Assembly: GCA_900552475.1 (NCBI GenBank)
Contig: USAC01000001.1
Span: 1-64,000 of the forward strand
Reading direction: 5' to 3'
DNA: 64,000 nt
DNA from: an uncultured Eubacteriales bacterium
GTDB lineage: Bacteria; Bacillota; Clostridia; Oscillospirales; Oscillospiraceae
Under the pieces are notes generated by a model, which was given only the letters and a program-made list of their open reading frames with translations, did no database searches and was not told the origin of the DNA. A program made the translations under genes and the position numbers. Below are positions 47,675 through 55,306 of the stretch, piece by piece. The first letter of the stretch is position 1. Every line of letters starts with the position of its first letter.

Positions 47675-47908
47675 ATGCAAAAGAAAAACAATCTTCAGGA
47701 GATCTTTCTCACCCGCGCCCGGAAGGAGAACGTCCCGGTGACGATGTTCCTTATCAACGGCTTTCAGCTGCGCGGGACCGTCACGGGGTTCGACTGCTTC
47801 ACGGTCGTGCTCGACTGTGACGGGCGGCAGAACGTGATCTACAAACACGCCATATCCACCATTGCGCCCCAGCACCCCATCTCGCTGATGGAGGACGGGG
47901 CCACCTGA
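47675..47908 (+). CDS. hfq: RNA chaperone Hfq
   Basis: This 77-residue Sm-like protein would form a hexameric ring that binds small RNAs and poly-A/U tracts. Sm1 ([20 protein letters not shown], with FDCFTVVL) and Sm2 ([13 protein letters not shown], the YKHA signature) are intact. An ATG at 47663 is also in frame but abuts the AAAGGA ribosome binding site, so 47675 is preferred. It follows miaA as in most Firmicutes. Confidence 0.95.
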   Translation: MQKKNNLQEIFLTRARKENVPVTMFLINGFQLRGTVTGFDCFTVVLDCDGRQNVIYKHAISTIAPQHPISLMEDGAT

Positions 47909-47919
47909 GAGGGGCATCT

Positions 47920-49131
47920 ATGAAATCTTCTTCCGCAGTGTTCCGTGCGCTTTCCATCGCGCTGCTCGCGGCGGTGGTGCTGTACTTCGGTGTACAGGGC
48001 TGCCGCTATCTCACCGATCCATATTCCACGACGCTGGCCTACCGCAGCTCCTCCGAGGAGAGCATCAGCCTGACCGGCTGGCTCGTGCGCGACGAGGTGC
48101 CGCTGCAGGGGCCGTCCGGCACGCTGCAGCAAATGCTGCGCGAAGGGGAGAAGGCCGCGGCGGGCGAGACGGTCGTCACCGTCTATTCCAACGCCGGCGC
48201 GCTCGACACCGTCAGCCGAATTCGGGAGCAGGAGCTGCAGCTCGAGCAGCTGCAGTTCGCGCTGGAGTCCTATCTCGACAGCGACGCCGCGCTCAAGCTC
48301 GACAGCTCCATCACCGACAGCATCCTCACCCTGCGCGGTGAGCTCGCGGACGGGGATTATTCCACCGCCTCGGAGAACGTCTCTGCGCTCAAGGCCGCCA
48401 TCCTCAAGCGCAGCCACAGCTACTCCTCCAGCGAGGAGATTCAGTCCGGCATCGATCAGGTCAAATCCGAGCTCTCGCGCCTGCGCGCCTCGCTCTCTGG
48501 AGCCGTCAGCGTCAGGGCCGAGAAGCCGGGGATCTACAGCGCCGCCTGCGACGGCTACGAGGATGTCCTCACGCCGGACACGCTGGCGGATCTGACGGTC
48601 AGCCGGCTCGAAAACCTCACCGCAGGGTCGAAGGGCAGCTCGCTCGGCAAGCTCATCTACGGTGATACGTGGTACTATGCCGCCGCCGTCACGAATGAGC
48701 AGGCTGCGCAGCTCAGGACGGGGCAGAGCGTCACGCTTCGCTTTGCCAAGGGACTGGATGCCGACGTGCCCGCGACGGTTTACTCCATCGGGGAGGACGA
48801 GGGCGGGCGGCAGCTGCTGGTTCTGTGTTGCGACCGCTATCTGCCGCAGACGACCCAGCTGCGCCATCAGCAGGTAGAGCTGGTGCTCAGCAGCTACAGC
48901 GGCATCCGCGTCCCGGCCAACGCCCTGCGCGTAAACGACGAGGGGCAGGCGGGCGTGTACTGCGTCGTCGGCAGTCTCGCGCGTTTCAAGCCCGTCGACA
49001 TCGTCTATCAGGGCGACGGGTACACGCTCGTGCGCGCGTCGAAGAGCGCGGAGGGTTCCGCCATCCTGCGCGCGGGCGACGAGGTCGTCGTCACCGCGAG
49101 CGACATCGAGCCGGGCAAGGTCATCGAGTAG
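47920..49131 (+). CDS. HlyD-like membrane-fusion (adaptor) protein in a cell-division cluster
   Basis: This 403-residue protein has one N-terminal TM helix (residues about 7-27), a beta-barrel/lipoyl-like half-motif (LTGWLVRDEVPLQGPSGTLQ, MLREGEKAAAGETVVTVYS), a long coiled-coil region (VSRIREQELQLEQLQFALES and SEEIQSGIDQVKSELSRLRA) and a C-terminal barrel (GVYCVVGSLARFKPVDIVYQ). This is the shape of an HlyD-type adaptor, but no ABC or MFS exporter gene is adjacent. Instead it sits 11 bp after hfq and before yggS-sepF-divIVA, so an envelope or division role is an inference. Confidence 0.75.
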   Translation: MKSSSAVFRALSIALLAAVVLYFGVQGCRYLTDPYSTTLAYRSSSEESISLTGWLVRDEVPLQGPSGTLQQMLREGEKAAAGETVVTVYSNAGALDTVSRIREQELQLEQLQFALESYLDSDAALKLDSSITDSILTLRGELADGDYSTASENVSALKAAILKRSHSYSSSEEIQSGIDQVKSELSRLRASLSGAVSVRAEKPGIYSAACDGYEDVLTPDTLADLTVSRLENLTAGSKGSSLGKLIYGDTWYYAAAVTNEQAAQLRTGQSVTLRFAKGLDADVPATVYSIGEDEGGRQLLVLCCDRYLPQTTQLRHQQVELVLSSYSGIRVPANALRVNDEGQAGVYCVVGSLARFKPVDIVYQGDGYTLVRASKSAEGSAILRAGDEVVVTASDIEPGKVIE

Positions 49132-49178
49132 CGCCCCGGCATTTGAATGAACACACTGTGAAAGGAAGTTTTCAAACC

Positions 49179-49874
49179 ATGTCTATCACTGAAAATATTG
49201 CAGCCATCCGCCGCGAGATCGACGCCGCCGCCCGCGAGAGCGGGCGCACCGGCGCGGACATCACCCTCGTCGGCGCGAGCAAGATGAACGACGCCGCCGC
49301 CTGCCAGGAGGCCATCGCCGCCGGAATCGACGTCCTCGGCGAGAACCGCGTGCAGGAGATGACCGCCAAGCTCGCCGAGCACGCCTATGACGGCCGCCCG
49401 CTGCACTTCATCGGCCACCTCCAGCGCAACAAGGTGCGCCAGGTCGTCGGCAAGGTCGCGCTCATCCAGTCCGTCGGCTCGATGGAGCTGCTGCGCGAGA
49501 TCGAGAAGGAGGCCGCCAAGCAGGGCCTGCGGCAGGACATCCTGCTCGAGGTGAACATCGGCGGCGAGGAGGCCAAGAGCGGCTTTGCACCGGAGGACGT
49601 GCGCGCGGCGGCGCAGAGCGCGCTGGAGCTCGCGCATGTGCGCGTGCTCGGGCTGATGGCCATTCCGCCGGTCGAGACGGTTCCACACGGAAATATGCGC
49701 TATTTTGCGGAAATGCGTGCTTTATATGTTGACATAAACGAGAAAATGTACCATAATGAATTTAAATACCTCTCGATGGGTATGAGCGAGGACCTTGCAG
49801 ACGCCATCCGGGCCGGTGCGAATATGGTTCGGGTCGGTTCCGCCATTTTCGGCGCCAGAGATTATACAAAATAA
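49179..49874 (+). CDS. yggS: PLP homeostasis protein (YggS/YlmE/PLPBP family)
   Basis: This 231-residue protein has an alanine-racemase-like barrel that binds pyridoxal phosphate without a known enzymatic activity. The PLP lysine is in ITLVGASKM, and LGENRVQEM, LHFIGHLQRNKVRQV, VNIGGEEAKSGF and LSMGMSEDLADAI are all typical. The start at 49179 has GAAAGGAAG upstream. It lies directly upstream of sepF as in the Gram-positive ylm/division cluster. Confidence 0.93.
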   Translation: MSITENIAAIRREIDAAARESGRTGADITLVGASKMNDAAACQEAIAAGIDVLGENRVQEMTAKLAEHAYDGRPLHFIGHLQRNKVRQVVGKVALIQSVGSMELLREIEKEAAKQGLRQDILLEVNIGGEEAKSGFAPEDVRAAAQSALELAHVRVLGLMAIPPVETVPHGNMRYFAEMRALYVDINEKMYHNEFKYLSMGMSEDLADAIRAGANMVRVGSAIFGARDYTK

Positions 49875-49894
49875 GCAGTGGGAGGGCCATCAAG

Positions 49895-50350
49895 ATGAGC
49901 TTCATGGACGAACTGAAAAAGATTATTCACCCCTACGACGATGAGGATTACGATTACGAAGAGGAGGAGCTGAACCCGGCCTCCAAGCCCGCGAAGGAGT
50001 CGTTCCGCGAGGAGCGCCGCGAGGAGCGCAAGGCCGAGGAGCGCCGCAACAAGGTGGTCAACATCCACGCCACCACCCAGCTCAAGGTTGTGCTCGTCAA
50101 GCCCGAGCGCTTTGAGAACGCCTCGGAGATTGCTGACCATCTGCGCGAAAAGCGCACGGTCGTGCTGAACCTCGAGTCGACGAACAAGGACATTGCCCGC
50201 CGTCTGGTGGACTTCCTGTCGGGTGTTGCGTATGCCGGGGAGGGCAAGATCAAGAAGGTCTCGGCCAACACCTACATCATCACCCCCTATTCCGTGGATA
50301 TCATGGGGGACCTGATCGACGAATTAGAAAACAACGGCCTGTATCTGTAA
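49895..50350 (+). CDS. sepF: cell division protein SepF
   Basis: This 151-residue protein tethers FtsZ to the membrane. The N-terminal amphipathic segment (MSFMDELKKIIHPYDD) is followed by an acidic then basic linker (EERREERKAEERRNK) and the SepF core (KVVLVKPERFENASEIADHL, TVVLNLESTNKDIARRLVDF, LSGVAYAGEGKIKKV, YIITPYSVDI). GTGGGAGGG lies before the ATG. It is in the same unit as yggS and divIVA. Confidence 0.95.
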   Translation: MSFMDELKKIIHPYDDEDYDYEEEELNPASKPAKESFREERREERKAEERRNKVVNIHATTQLKVVLVKPERFENASEIADHLREKRTVVLNLESTNKDIARRLVDFLSGVAYAGEGKIKKVSANTYIITPYSVDIMGDLIDELENNGLYL

Positions 50351-50384
50351 AAACGTAAGACGATAGAAAACGGAGGGATATACG

Positions 50385-51146
50385 ATGTTTACGCCACAGG
50401 AAGTTTCCGAAAAGACATTTCCCAAGACCTCGGCCCTGACCGCCGGCTATAACATGGCGGCGGTGGACGAGTTTCTGGATCCCCTGACGGAGGATTATAC
50501 CGCCCTGTATAAGGAGAACGCCGCCCTGAAGGCGAAGCTGAAGGTGCTCGCCGAGAAGATCGAGGAGTACCGCTCGACCGAGGACGCCATGCGCACCACG
50601 CTCGTCACGGCGCAGAAGCTCGCGACGAAGCTCGTGCAGGAGGCGCAGACCAAAAAGGACGAGATTCTCAACGAAGCGCGCGCCGAGGCCGCGCGCCAGA
50701 CCGCGACGCTCGAGCAGCAGACCGCCGCCGCCGAGCAGAAGCTCCGCCTTGCGCAGCAGAAGCTCACTGAGTTCATCGGCGCGAGCCGCCAGCTGTGCCA
50801 GACGCAGCTCGACTTCCTCACGAAGCTCCCGGAGATGGACGCCGCCACGGCGCAGAGCGCCCCCACGCCCTCCGTCGCCGACGACACGATCCGCATCATC
50901 GAGCAGGACATCCTCAAGGACTTTTCCGTCCCCACCGAGCCGAAGGCCGCTGAGCCCGCCGCCCCCGTACAGGAGACGGCCGCCCCCGCGCCCGCACAGG
51001 AGGAGCCGAAGGCCGAGGAGCCTGCCGCTCCCGCCGAGCCCGCCCCCGAGAAGGACGAGCCGAGCGCCGACAGCTTGTTTTCCACCGATTTCAAGCTGAA
51101 TCTGGACGAGCTGAAGTTCGGCCGCAACTACAGCGGCGAGAACTGA
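50385..51146 (+). CDS. divIVA: DivIVA-family cell division/polarity protein
   Basis: This 253-residue coiled-coil protein recognises negatively curved membrane at poles and septa. It has the N-terminal lipid-binding domain (FTPQEVSEKTFPKTSALTAG with YNMAAVDEFLDPL) and a long coiled coil to about residue 150. An Ala/Pro/Glu-rich linker and a short C-terminal segment (LFSTDFKLNLDELKFGRNY) follow, which may be an interaction peptide. GGAGGGA lies before the ATG. A terminator follows. Confidence 0.93.
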   Translation: MFTPQEVSEKTFPKTSALTAGYNMAAVDEFLDPLTEDYTALYKENAALKAKLKVLAEKIEEYRSTEDAMRTTLVTAQKLATKLVQEAQTKKDEILNEARAEAARQTATLEQQTAAAEQKLRLAQQKLTEFIGASRQLCQTQLDFLTKLPEMDAATAQSAPTPSVADDTIRIIEQDILKDFSVPTEPKAAEPAAPVQETAAPAPAQEEPKAEEPAAPAEPAPEKDEPSADSLFSTDFKLNLDELKFGRNYSGEN

Positions 51147-51183
51147 GCACCGTCCGCCCCGCGGCATACAGACGCACATGCAG

Positions 51184-51222
51184 GCGGCAGAGCGGCACTT
51201 TGCCGTCCTGCCGCCCGTTTTT
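51184..51222 (+). terminator. terminator after divIVA
   Basis: GGCGGCA..G.CGGC pairs with GCCG.CC.TGCCGCC around loop ACTTT, followed by CGTTTTTA. Confidence 0.75.
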
Positions 51223-51245
51223 ATACAGGAAGGAGACTTCGCCCC

Positions 51246-52124
51246 ATGAACACCCCAGTGATCGCACTGCTCTATGACTTTGACAAGACGCTCTGCACCA
51301 CGGACATGGAGGATTACACCTTCATCCCCGCCCTCGGCTATACGCCCGGCGAGTTCTGGGGCAGAGCCAACGACTTCGGCCGCGAAAACCGGATGGACGG
51401 ACTGCTCGCCTATATGTACACGATGATGCAGGAGTGCCGCCGGCAGGGAATCCGGCTCGACCGGGAGTTTCTGGTGCGCTGCGGCGAGGGGATCGAGCTG
51501 TTCCCCGGCGTGCGCGAGTGGTTCGGCCGCATCAACGCCTTCGGCGCGCAGCTCGGCGTGACGGTCGAGCACTATGTCATCTCCTCCGGCCTGCGCGAGA
51601 TCATCGAGGGCAGCGGCATCAGCCATGAGTTCCGCGAGATCTACGCCTGCGAGTTTTTCTACGACGAAAACGGCCTCGCCTCGTGGCCGAAGCTCGACGT
51701 CAACTTCACGAACAAGACCCAGTTCGTCTACCGCATCAACAAGGGGATCCTCGACGTCGCGCGCGACAAGGAGCTCAACGCCTCCATGCCCGACGACAGC
51801 AAGCGCGTCCCCTTCCGCAACATGATCTACATCGGCGACGGCCTGTCGGACGTCCCGTGCATGAAGATGATGCGCGCCTACGGCGGACAGGCCATCGCCG
51901 TCTATCAGGAGGATAACCGCGCCGGGGTGGAGGATCTGCTGAGCAAGGGGCGGGTGGACTTCATCTTCCCCGCCGACTACCGCGCGGGGATGGGGCTTGA
52001 TACCACGGTGCAGAACATCATCCGCAAGATGACCATCACCGACGCGCTGGCCGAGGAGAATGCGCGCCAGTTCCGCCAGATCGGCAAGAGCGGCCTGCCG
52101 TATCAGGCCAGTCTCTTTGAATAA
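51246..52124 (+). CDS. HAD-superfamily phosphatase (phosphoserine-phosphatase-like)
   Basis: This 292-residue cytoplasmic hydrolase has HAD motif I (LLYDFDKTLCTTD), motif II (VISSGL), a lysine in the KTQFVYRINKG segment and motif III/IV (MIYIGDGLSDVPCMKMM). The large C1-type cap and overall pattern resemble the PSP/UmpH-like group of unknown substrate found widely in clostridia. AAGGAGA lies before the ATG. The truA start is 13 bp after the stop, so the two are probably co-transcribed. Confidence 0.85.
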   Translation: MNTPVIALLYDFDKTLCTTDMEDYTFIPALGYTPGEFWGRANDFGRENRMDGLLAYMYTMMQECRRQGIRLDREFLVRCGEGIELFPGVREWFGRINAFGAQLGVTVEHYVISSGLREIIEGSGISHEFREIYACEFFYDENGLASWPKLDVNFTNKTQFVYRINKGILDVARDKELNASMPDDSKRVPFRNMIYIGDGLSDVPCMKMMRAYGGQAIAVYQEDNRAGVEDLLSKGRVDFIFPADYRAGMGLDTTVQNIIRKMTITDALAEENARQFRQIGKSGLPYQASLFE

Positions 52125-52137
52125 CGGAGGATCCGCT

Positions 52138-52875
52138 TTGAACAAGAACTACAAACTCACCATCGCCTATGACGGGTCGCGCTTTTTCGGCTGGGAGCGC
52201 CAGCCGGGGCGCGCCACGATTCAGGGAAAGCTCGAGACCGTGCTGGCAAAGCTCACCGGCGCGCCGGCCGATGTGATCGGTGCGGGGCGCACGGACGCGG
52301 GCGTTCACGCCCGCGCCATGGTCGCGAGCGTCCGGCTCGATACCGACCTCTCGCCCGAGGAAATCCGCGACTATCTCAACCGCTACCTCCCCGACGCCAT
52401 CGCCGTGCGCGAGGTGAAGGAGGCGGGCGAGCGCTTCCACGCGCGCTACAACGCGCTGGGGAAAACGTACCGCTACACCTGCTTCGACGGGCCGGTCAAG
52501 CCCGTCTTTGACCGGAAATACGTCACCATGCTGGACTTCCGCCCCGATCTGGAGCGGATGCAGCGCGCGGCGGCGCTGCTCACCGGGGAGCACGACTTCA
52601 TGAGCTTCTGCGGCAATCCGCGTATGAAGAAGTCTACCGTCCGTCTCGTCGATTCCATCACCGTGGAGCGCCGCCGTGACCGGATCATCTTCACGTTTCA
52701 CGGGACGGGCTTTCTGCAGAACATGGTGCGTATCCTCGTGGGGACGCTGCTGGAGATCGGCCGCGGCCGCTGGGAGCCGGAGTACGTCCTCGACCTGCTC
52801 GCCGCCCGCGACCGTAAGCTCGCCGGCCCGACCGCCCCGCCGGAGGGACTGTGTTTGATGAAAGTGGACTACTAA
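52138..52875 (+). CDS. truA: tRNA pseudouridine(38-40) synthase
   Basis: This 245-residue enzyme modifies uridines 38-40 in the anticodon arm of many tRNAs. Family blocks are YDGSRFFGWERQPGRATIQG, the catalytic Asp in IGAGRTDAGVHARAM, FHARYNALGKTYRY, EHDFMSFCG and FLQNMVRILVGTLLEIGRG. The start is a TTG (52138) with GGAGG seven bases upstream. No in-frame ATG fits the family N-terminus (NKNYKLTIAYDG). Confidence 0.95.
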   Translation: MNKNYKLTIAYDGSRFFGWERQPGRATIQGKLETVLAKLTGAPADVIGAGRTDAGVHARAMVASVRLDTDLSPEEIRDYLNRYLPDAIAVREVKEAGERFHARYNALGKTYRYTCFDGPVKPVFDRKYVTMLDFRPDLERMQRAAALLTGEHDFMSFCGNPRMKKSTVRLVDSITVERRRDRIIFTFHGTGFLQNMVRILVGTLLEIGRGRWEPEYVLDLLAARDRKLAGPTAPPEGLCLMKVDY

Positions 52876-52918
52876 AAGAAGAAGCCGCAGCGAATCTGCG
52901 GGCTGCATGAAACAGTGA

Positions 52919-52955
52919 ACAGACACAGCGGGATCATCCGCTGTGCCTGTTTTTG
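52919..52955 (+). terminator. terminator after truA
   Basis: ACAG.CACAGCGG pairs with CCGCTGTGCCTGT (one mismatch) around a 6-nt loop, followed by TTTT. Confidence 0.75.
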
Positions 52956-53003
52956 GTTCATTTGATTTGCCAAACAGCTGGAATGGCACGCTCCTCGAGC
53001 GTT

Positions 53004-53152
53004 CCTTACCTCTCCCTTTGGGAGAGGTGGCCGAGCGCAGCGAGGACGGAGAGGGGAAACACGCTGTACGTTCTCAAATGGATTTTATCATGCAAGAGGG
53101 CTGCAAGGCCCTCTCAGTCACCTGCGGTGACAGCTCTCCCAAGGGGAGAGCC
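53004..53152. repeat. dispersed repeat, family C (CTCTCAGTCA-type inverted pair)
   Basis: The left end CTCTCCCTTTGGGAGAGG, TGGCCGAGCGCAGCGAGGAC and GGAGAGGG, and the right end CCCTCTCAGTCACCTGCGGTGACAGCTCTCCC plus AAGGGGAGAG (in pieces), are related to each other as inverted copies of about 45 bp around a 55-bp middle. The CCCTCTCAGTCA...GACAGCTCTCCC signature is a common dispersed palindromic repeat in clostridial gut genomes. It lies in the 449-bp truA-SWIM gap. Confidence 0.7.
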
Positions 53153-53230
53153 AAAGGCCTGTACCCGCTGCATAGCCTGTTGGCATGAAGTGTTTTACGA
53201 CTGACCGGCAAAGCTGGGAATTTCTTTTTA

Positions 53231-53253
53231 GCGGCGCGAACTCTGTGAGACTG
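53231..53253 (-). repeat. family A repeat, terminal fragment
   Basis: GCGGCGCGAACTCTGTGAGA matches the outer end of the family A copies, immediately upstream of the SWIM gene region. Confidence 0.6.
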
Positions 53254-53324
53254 CACCTGTCCTGTTTATAGGACAGGTGCAGCGGTATATTGTGAGCAGA
53301 AAGAGAGAAAGGACGGATGCCTAC

Positions 53325-54137
53325 ATGAACCCGATTGGATTTGCCAAGGAGTGTGTTTCCTCCCGCACAGAGAGCCGCGCGGTGGAGCGGCGGGCGGCGG
53401 AGCCCGTGCCGTCCGTCGTGCAGGTCTACTTCCCCTCGCGCAGCCGCGAGCTGTCCTACTACAACGACCGTTTTGACCTCCGTGAGGGCGACACCGTCTT
53501 TGTGGGCGGAAAGCTCGCCGGGGAGCGCGGACAGGTCACCGACGTGCGCACGAGCTTCAAGATCAAGGCCGCGGATTATAAAAAGGTCATCGCGCAGGCC
53601 GACGTGCGCGTCGAGGGCGAGTTCCGCCCGCTGGGGGCGCACATGGTTACGTTTGACCGCGGCGCGCTCCCGTTTGAGCAGGTACGCACATGGCTGCTGC
53701 CGCCGGAGGAAGAGGGCGAATACTACGTCCACTACAGCGACAAGCGCATGCCGCTCGGTGACTTCGGCGCGCTGCATATCTCAAACGACGTCCGAGAGCG
53801 CGGGCAGTTCTATTTCCTGACTGACCATGTGCGCTATCTCTCCCTCGATGGGGTGGAGGGACGCGCCGTCGTGGAGGGAACGCGAGGCTATGCCGTGGAG
53901 TTCCGGTATGAGGACGGACAGATCAGCCGCCTGAACTGCAGCTGTCCCTGCGGATATCACTGTAAGCACGAGGTTGCGGTGATGCTCCAGCTCAAGCGGA
54001 CGCTTGGGCAGATCGAGAGAAGCTACGATGCCGCGTGGCGGCGCAGCCGGTACTTCGCGCTTGTGCATGCGCCGCTGCTGCTGTCCATGGCCGTCAGCGG
54101 CAACCCGGACGCCGTGCTTCACCTGACGCAGACCTGA
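53325..54137 (+). CDS. SWIM zinc-finger protein with N-terminal barrel-like domain
   Basis: This 270-residue protein has a C-terminal SWIM finger (CSCPCGYHCKHEVAVML at about residues 205-221, the CxC...CxH pattern), usually a DNA- or protein-binding zinc module. The N-terminal half (VQVYFPSRSRELSYYNDRFD, DTVFVGGKLAGERGQVTDV, VRVEGEFRPLGAHMVTF) looks like a small beta-barrel. In longer relatives SWIM precedes a SWI2/SNF2 helicase, and here there is none. The ATG at 53325 is preferred, with GAAAGGA upstream. Function unknown. Confidence 0.7.
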   Translation: MNPIGFAKECVSSRTESRAVERRAAEPVPSVVQVYFPSRSRELSYYNDRFDLREGDTVFVGGKLAGERGQVTDVRTSFKIKAADYKKVIAQADVRVEGEFRPLGAHMVTFDRGALPFEQVRTWLLPPEEEGEYYVHYSDKRMPLGDFGALHISNDVRERGQFYFLTDHVRYLSLDGVEGRAVVEGTRGYAVEFRYEDGQISRLNCSCPCGYHCKHEVAVMLQLKRTLGQIERSYDAAWRRSRYFALVHAPLLLSMAVSGNPDAVLHLTQT

Positions 54138-54145
54138 GATTTCGT

Positions 54146-54178
54146 CTTGCGCCGTGGCGGCGCGAACTCTGCGAGACA
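54146..54178 (-). repeat. family A repeat, terminal fragment
   Basis: TTGCGCCGTGGCGGCGCGAA and CTCTGCGAGAC after the SWIM stop match the outer end of family A. It lies in a convergent gap. Confidence 0.6.
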
Positions 54179-54186
54179 TTTGGGAC

Positions 54187-54223
54187 AGATTAAGAGCCGG
54201 AGATTTTCTCCGGCTCTTAATCT
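54187..54223. terminator. bidirectional terminator between SWIM and Cys-tail genes
   Basis: AGATTAAGAGCCGGAGA and its exact complement form a 17-bp stem with loop TTT and A/T-rich flanks on both sides. Confidence 0.9.
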
Positions 54224-54236
54224 TCGATCATGCAGG

Positions 54237-55304
54237 TTACTCCTCCACTTTTTTGGTCAGAGAATCGTCGAGGTGGATGGCGCCGTAGAGGTTCTTGGCG
54301 CTGCAGCCCGCGCGGCCGCCGCCGGCGCAGGCACACGCGCACGCACAGGCGCAGCTGCTGGCGCAGGCGCAGTGTCCGCCACCCCCACCGAAGCCTCCTC
54401 CGCCAAACCCGCCGCCGCGGCTGCCGCCGCCGAAGCCGCCGCTGCGGTGAGACGGGGGCGGCGCGGGACGGCGCTTCATGCCGACGCTGCCGGGCTTCGG
54501 GCGGCCGTCCGGCCCCGCCGGGAACCACAGGTTGTTGACGAACACATACCGCGGCGCGCAGAAGCCGCCCCGGTACCCGTCGGAAGCGCGCGTGATGGCA
54601 TAGACGATGCAGAACACCATAACCATCACGATCACCAGCGAAATCATGGCCACGATCCGACTGTCGCCGTCGTCCTGCGGCTCGTAATAATCCGCGCTGC
54701 CGCTCTCGTCGAGCGCCGTGGGCCAGTTGTCATAGCGGACGGAGATGTTCAGCCGCTCGCCGTGGGAGAGATTCTCGCGCTCAAGGATGTAGGGGGTTGG
54801 TCCCGATGCGCCGGAGACGGAGCTGGCGGTGACGCCGTCCGGATCTGTCCAGGTGAGCGTCATCTGCCCGACGCGCGCCTCGTCGAACCAGCCGGGCGTG
54901 TAGTCATAGGTGACGGCGCCGCCATCGAGGTTATACATGTACTCCTGCGTCCAGGAGTAGGCGAAGAGGATCGTTTCGCCGTCGTCATAGCCACGGACGA
55001 AGTAGACGTACATGTAGCTGTTGTCATAGCTCAGACGGTCGATGTTGGCCGTGAGGGCGGTTTCATTCCGGATAGAGCCGTTCGGCAGGCCGATCTTCAC
55101 CCACTCGACCGGCCCCTCGTCGAGCACCTGCCACTCGATCTGCACCCGGATGTCCAGACTGCCGTCGTCGGTATTGGGAGTGACGCTGATGTCATAGCTT
55201 GCGATATAGTCGAGGTCGGCGGCTTCGGCGCGCTGCGCAAAGAGCGGCAGCAGGCAGAGCGCCAGCGCAAGGCACGCGCAAAGAGCCGTGATTTTCCGTT
55301 TCAT
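54237..55304 (-). CDS. membrane protein with Gly-rich and Cys-Ala-repeat C-terminal tail (probable radical SAM target)
   Basis: This 355-residue protein has a signal peptide (MKRKITALCACLALALCLLP, cut near residue 28), an extracytoplasmic beta-rich domain (30-214: DISVTPNTDDGSLDIRVQIE, DEGPVEWVKIGLPNGS) somewhat like DUF2207, and one TM helix (217-238). The C-terminal region (239-355) is probably cytoplasmic. It carries a Gly/Ser stretch (289-310) and then cysteines at 312, 314, 318, 320, 322, 324, 326 and 334, five of them in strict Cys-Ala alternation, before RAGCSAKNLYG. Mixed TGC/TGT and GCC/GCG codons show the alternation is not a simple DNA slippage tract. The start lies two bases after the radical SAM stop, so the pair is coupled. 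Confidence 0.8.
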   Translation of the reverse strand: MKRKITALCACLALALCLLPLFAQRAEAADLDYIASYDISVTPNTDDGSLDIRVQIEWQVLDEGPVEWVKIGLPNGSIRNETALTANIDRLSYDNSYMYVYFVRGYDDGETILFAYSWTQEYMYNLDGGAVTYDYTPGWFDEARVGQMTLTWTDPDGVTASSVSGASGPTPYILERENLSHGERLNISVRYDNWPTALDESGSADYYEPQDDGDSRIVAMISLVIVMVMVFCIVYAITRASDGYRGGFCAPRYVFVNNLWFPAGPDGRPKPGSVGMKRRPAPPPSHRSGGFGGGSRGGGFGGGGFGGGGGHCACASSCACACACACAGGGRAGCSAKNLYGAIHLDDSLTKKVEE

Positions 55305-55306
55305 GC

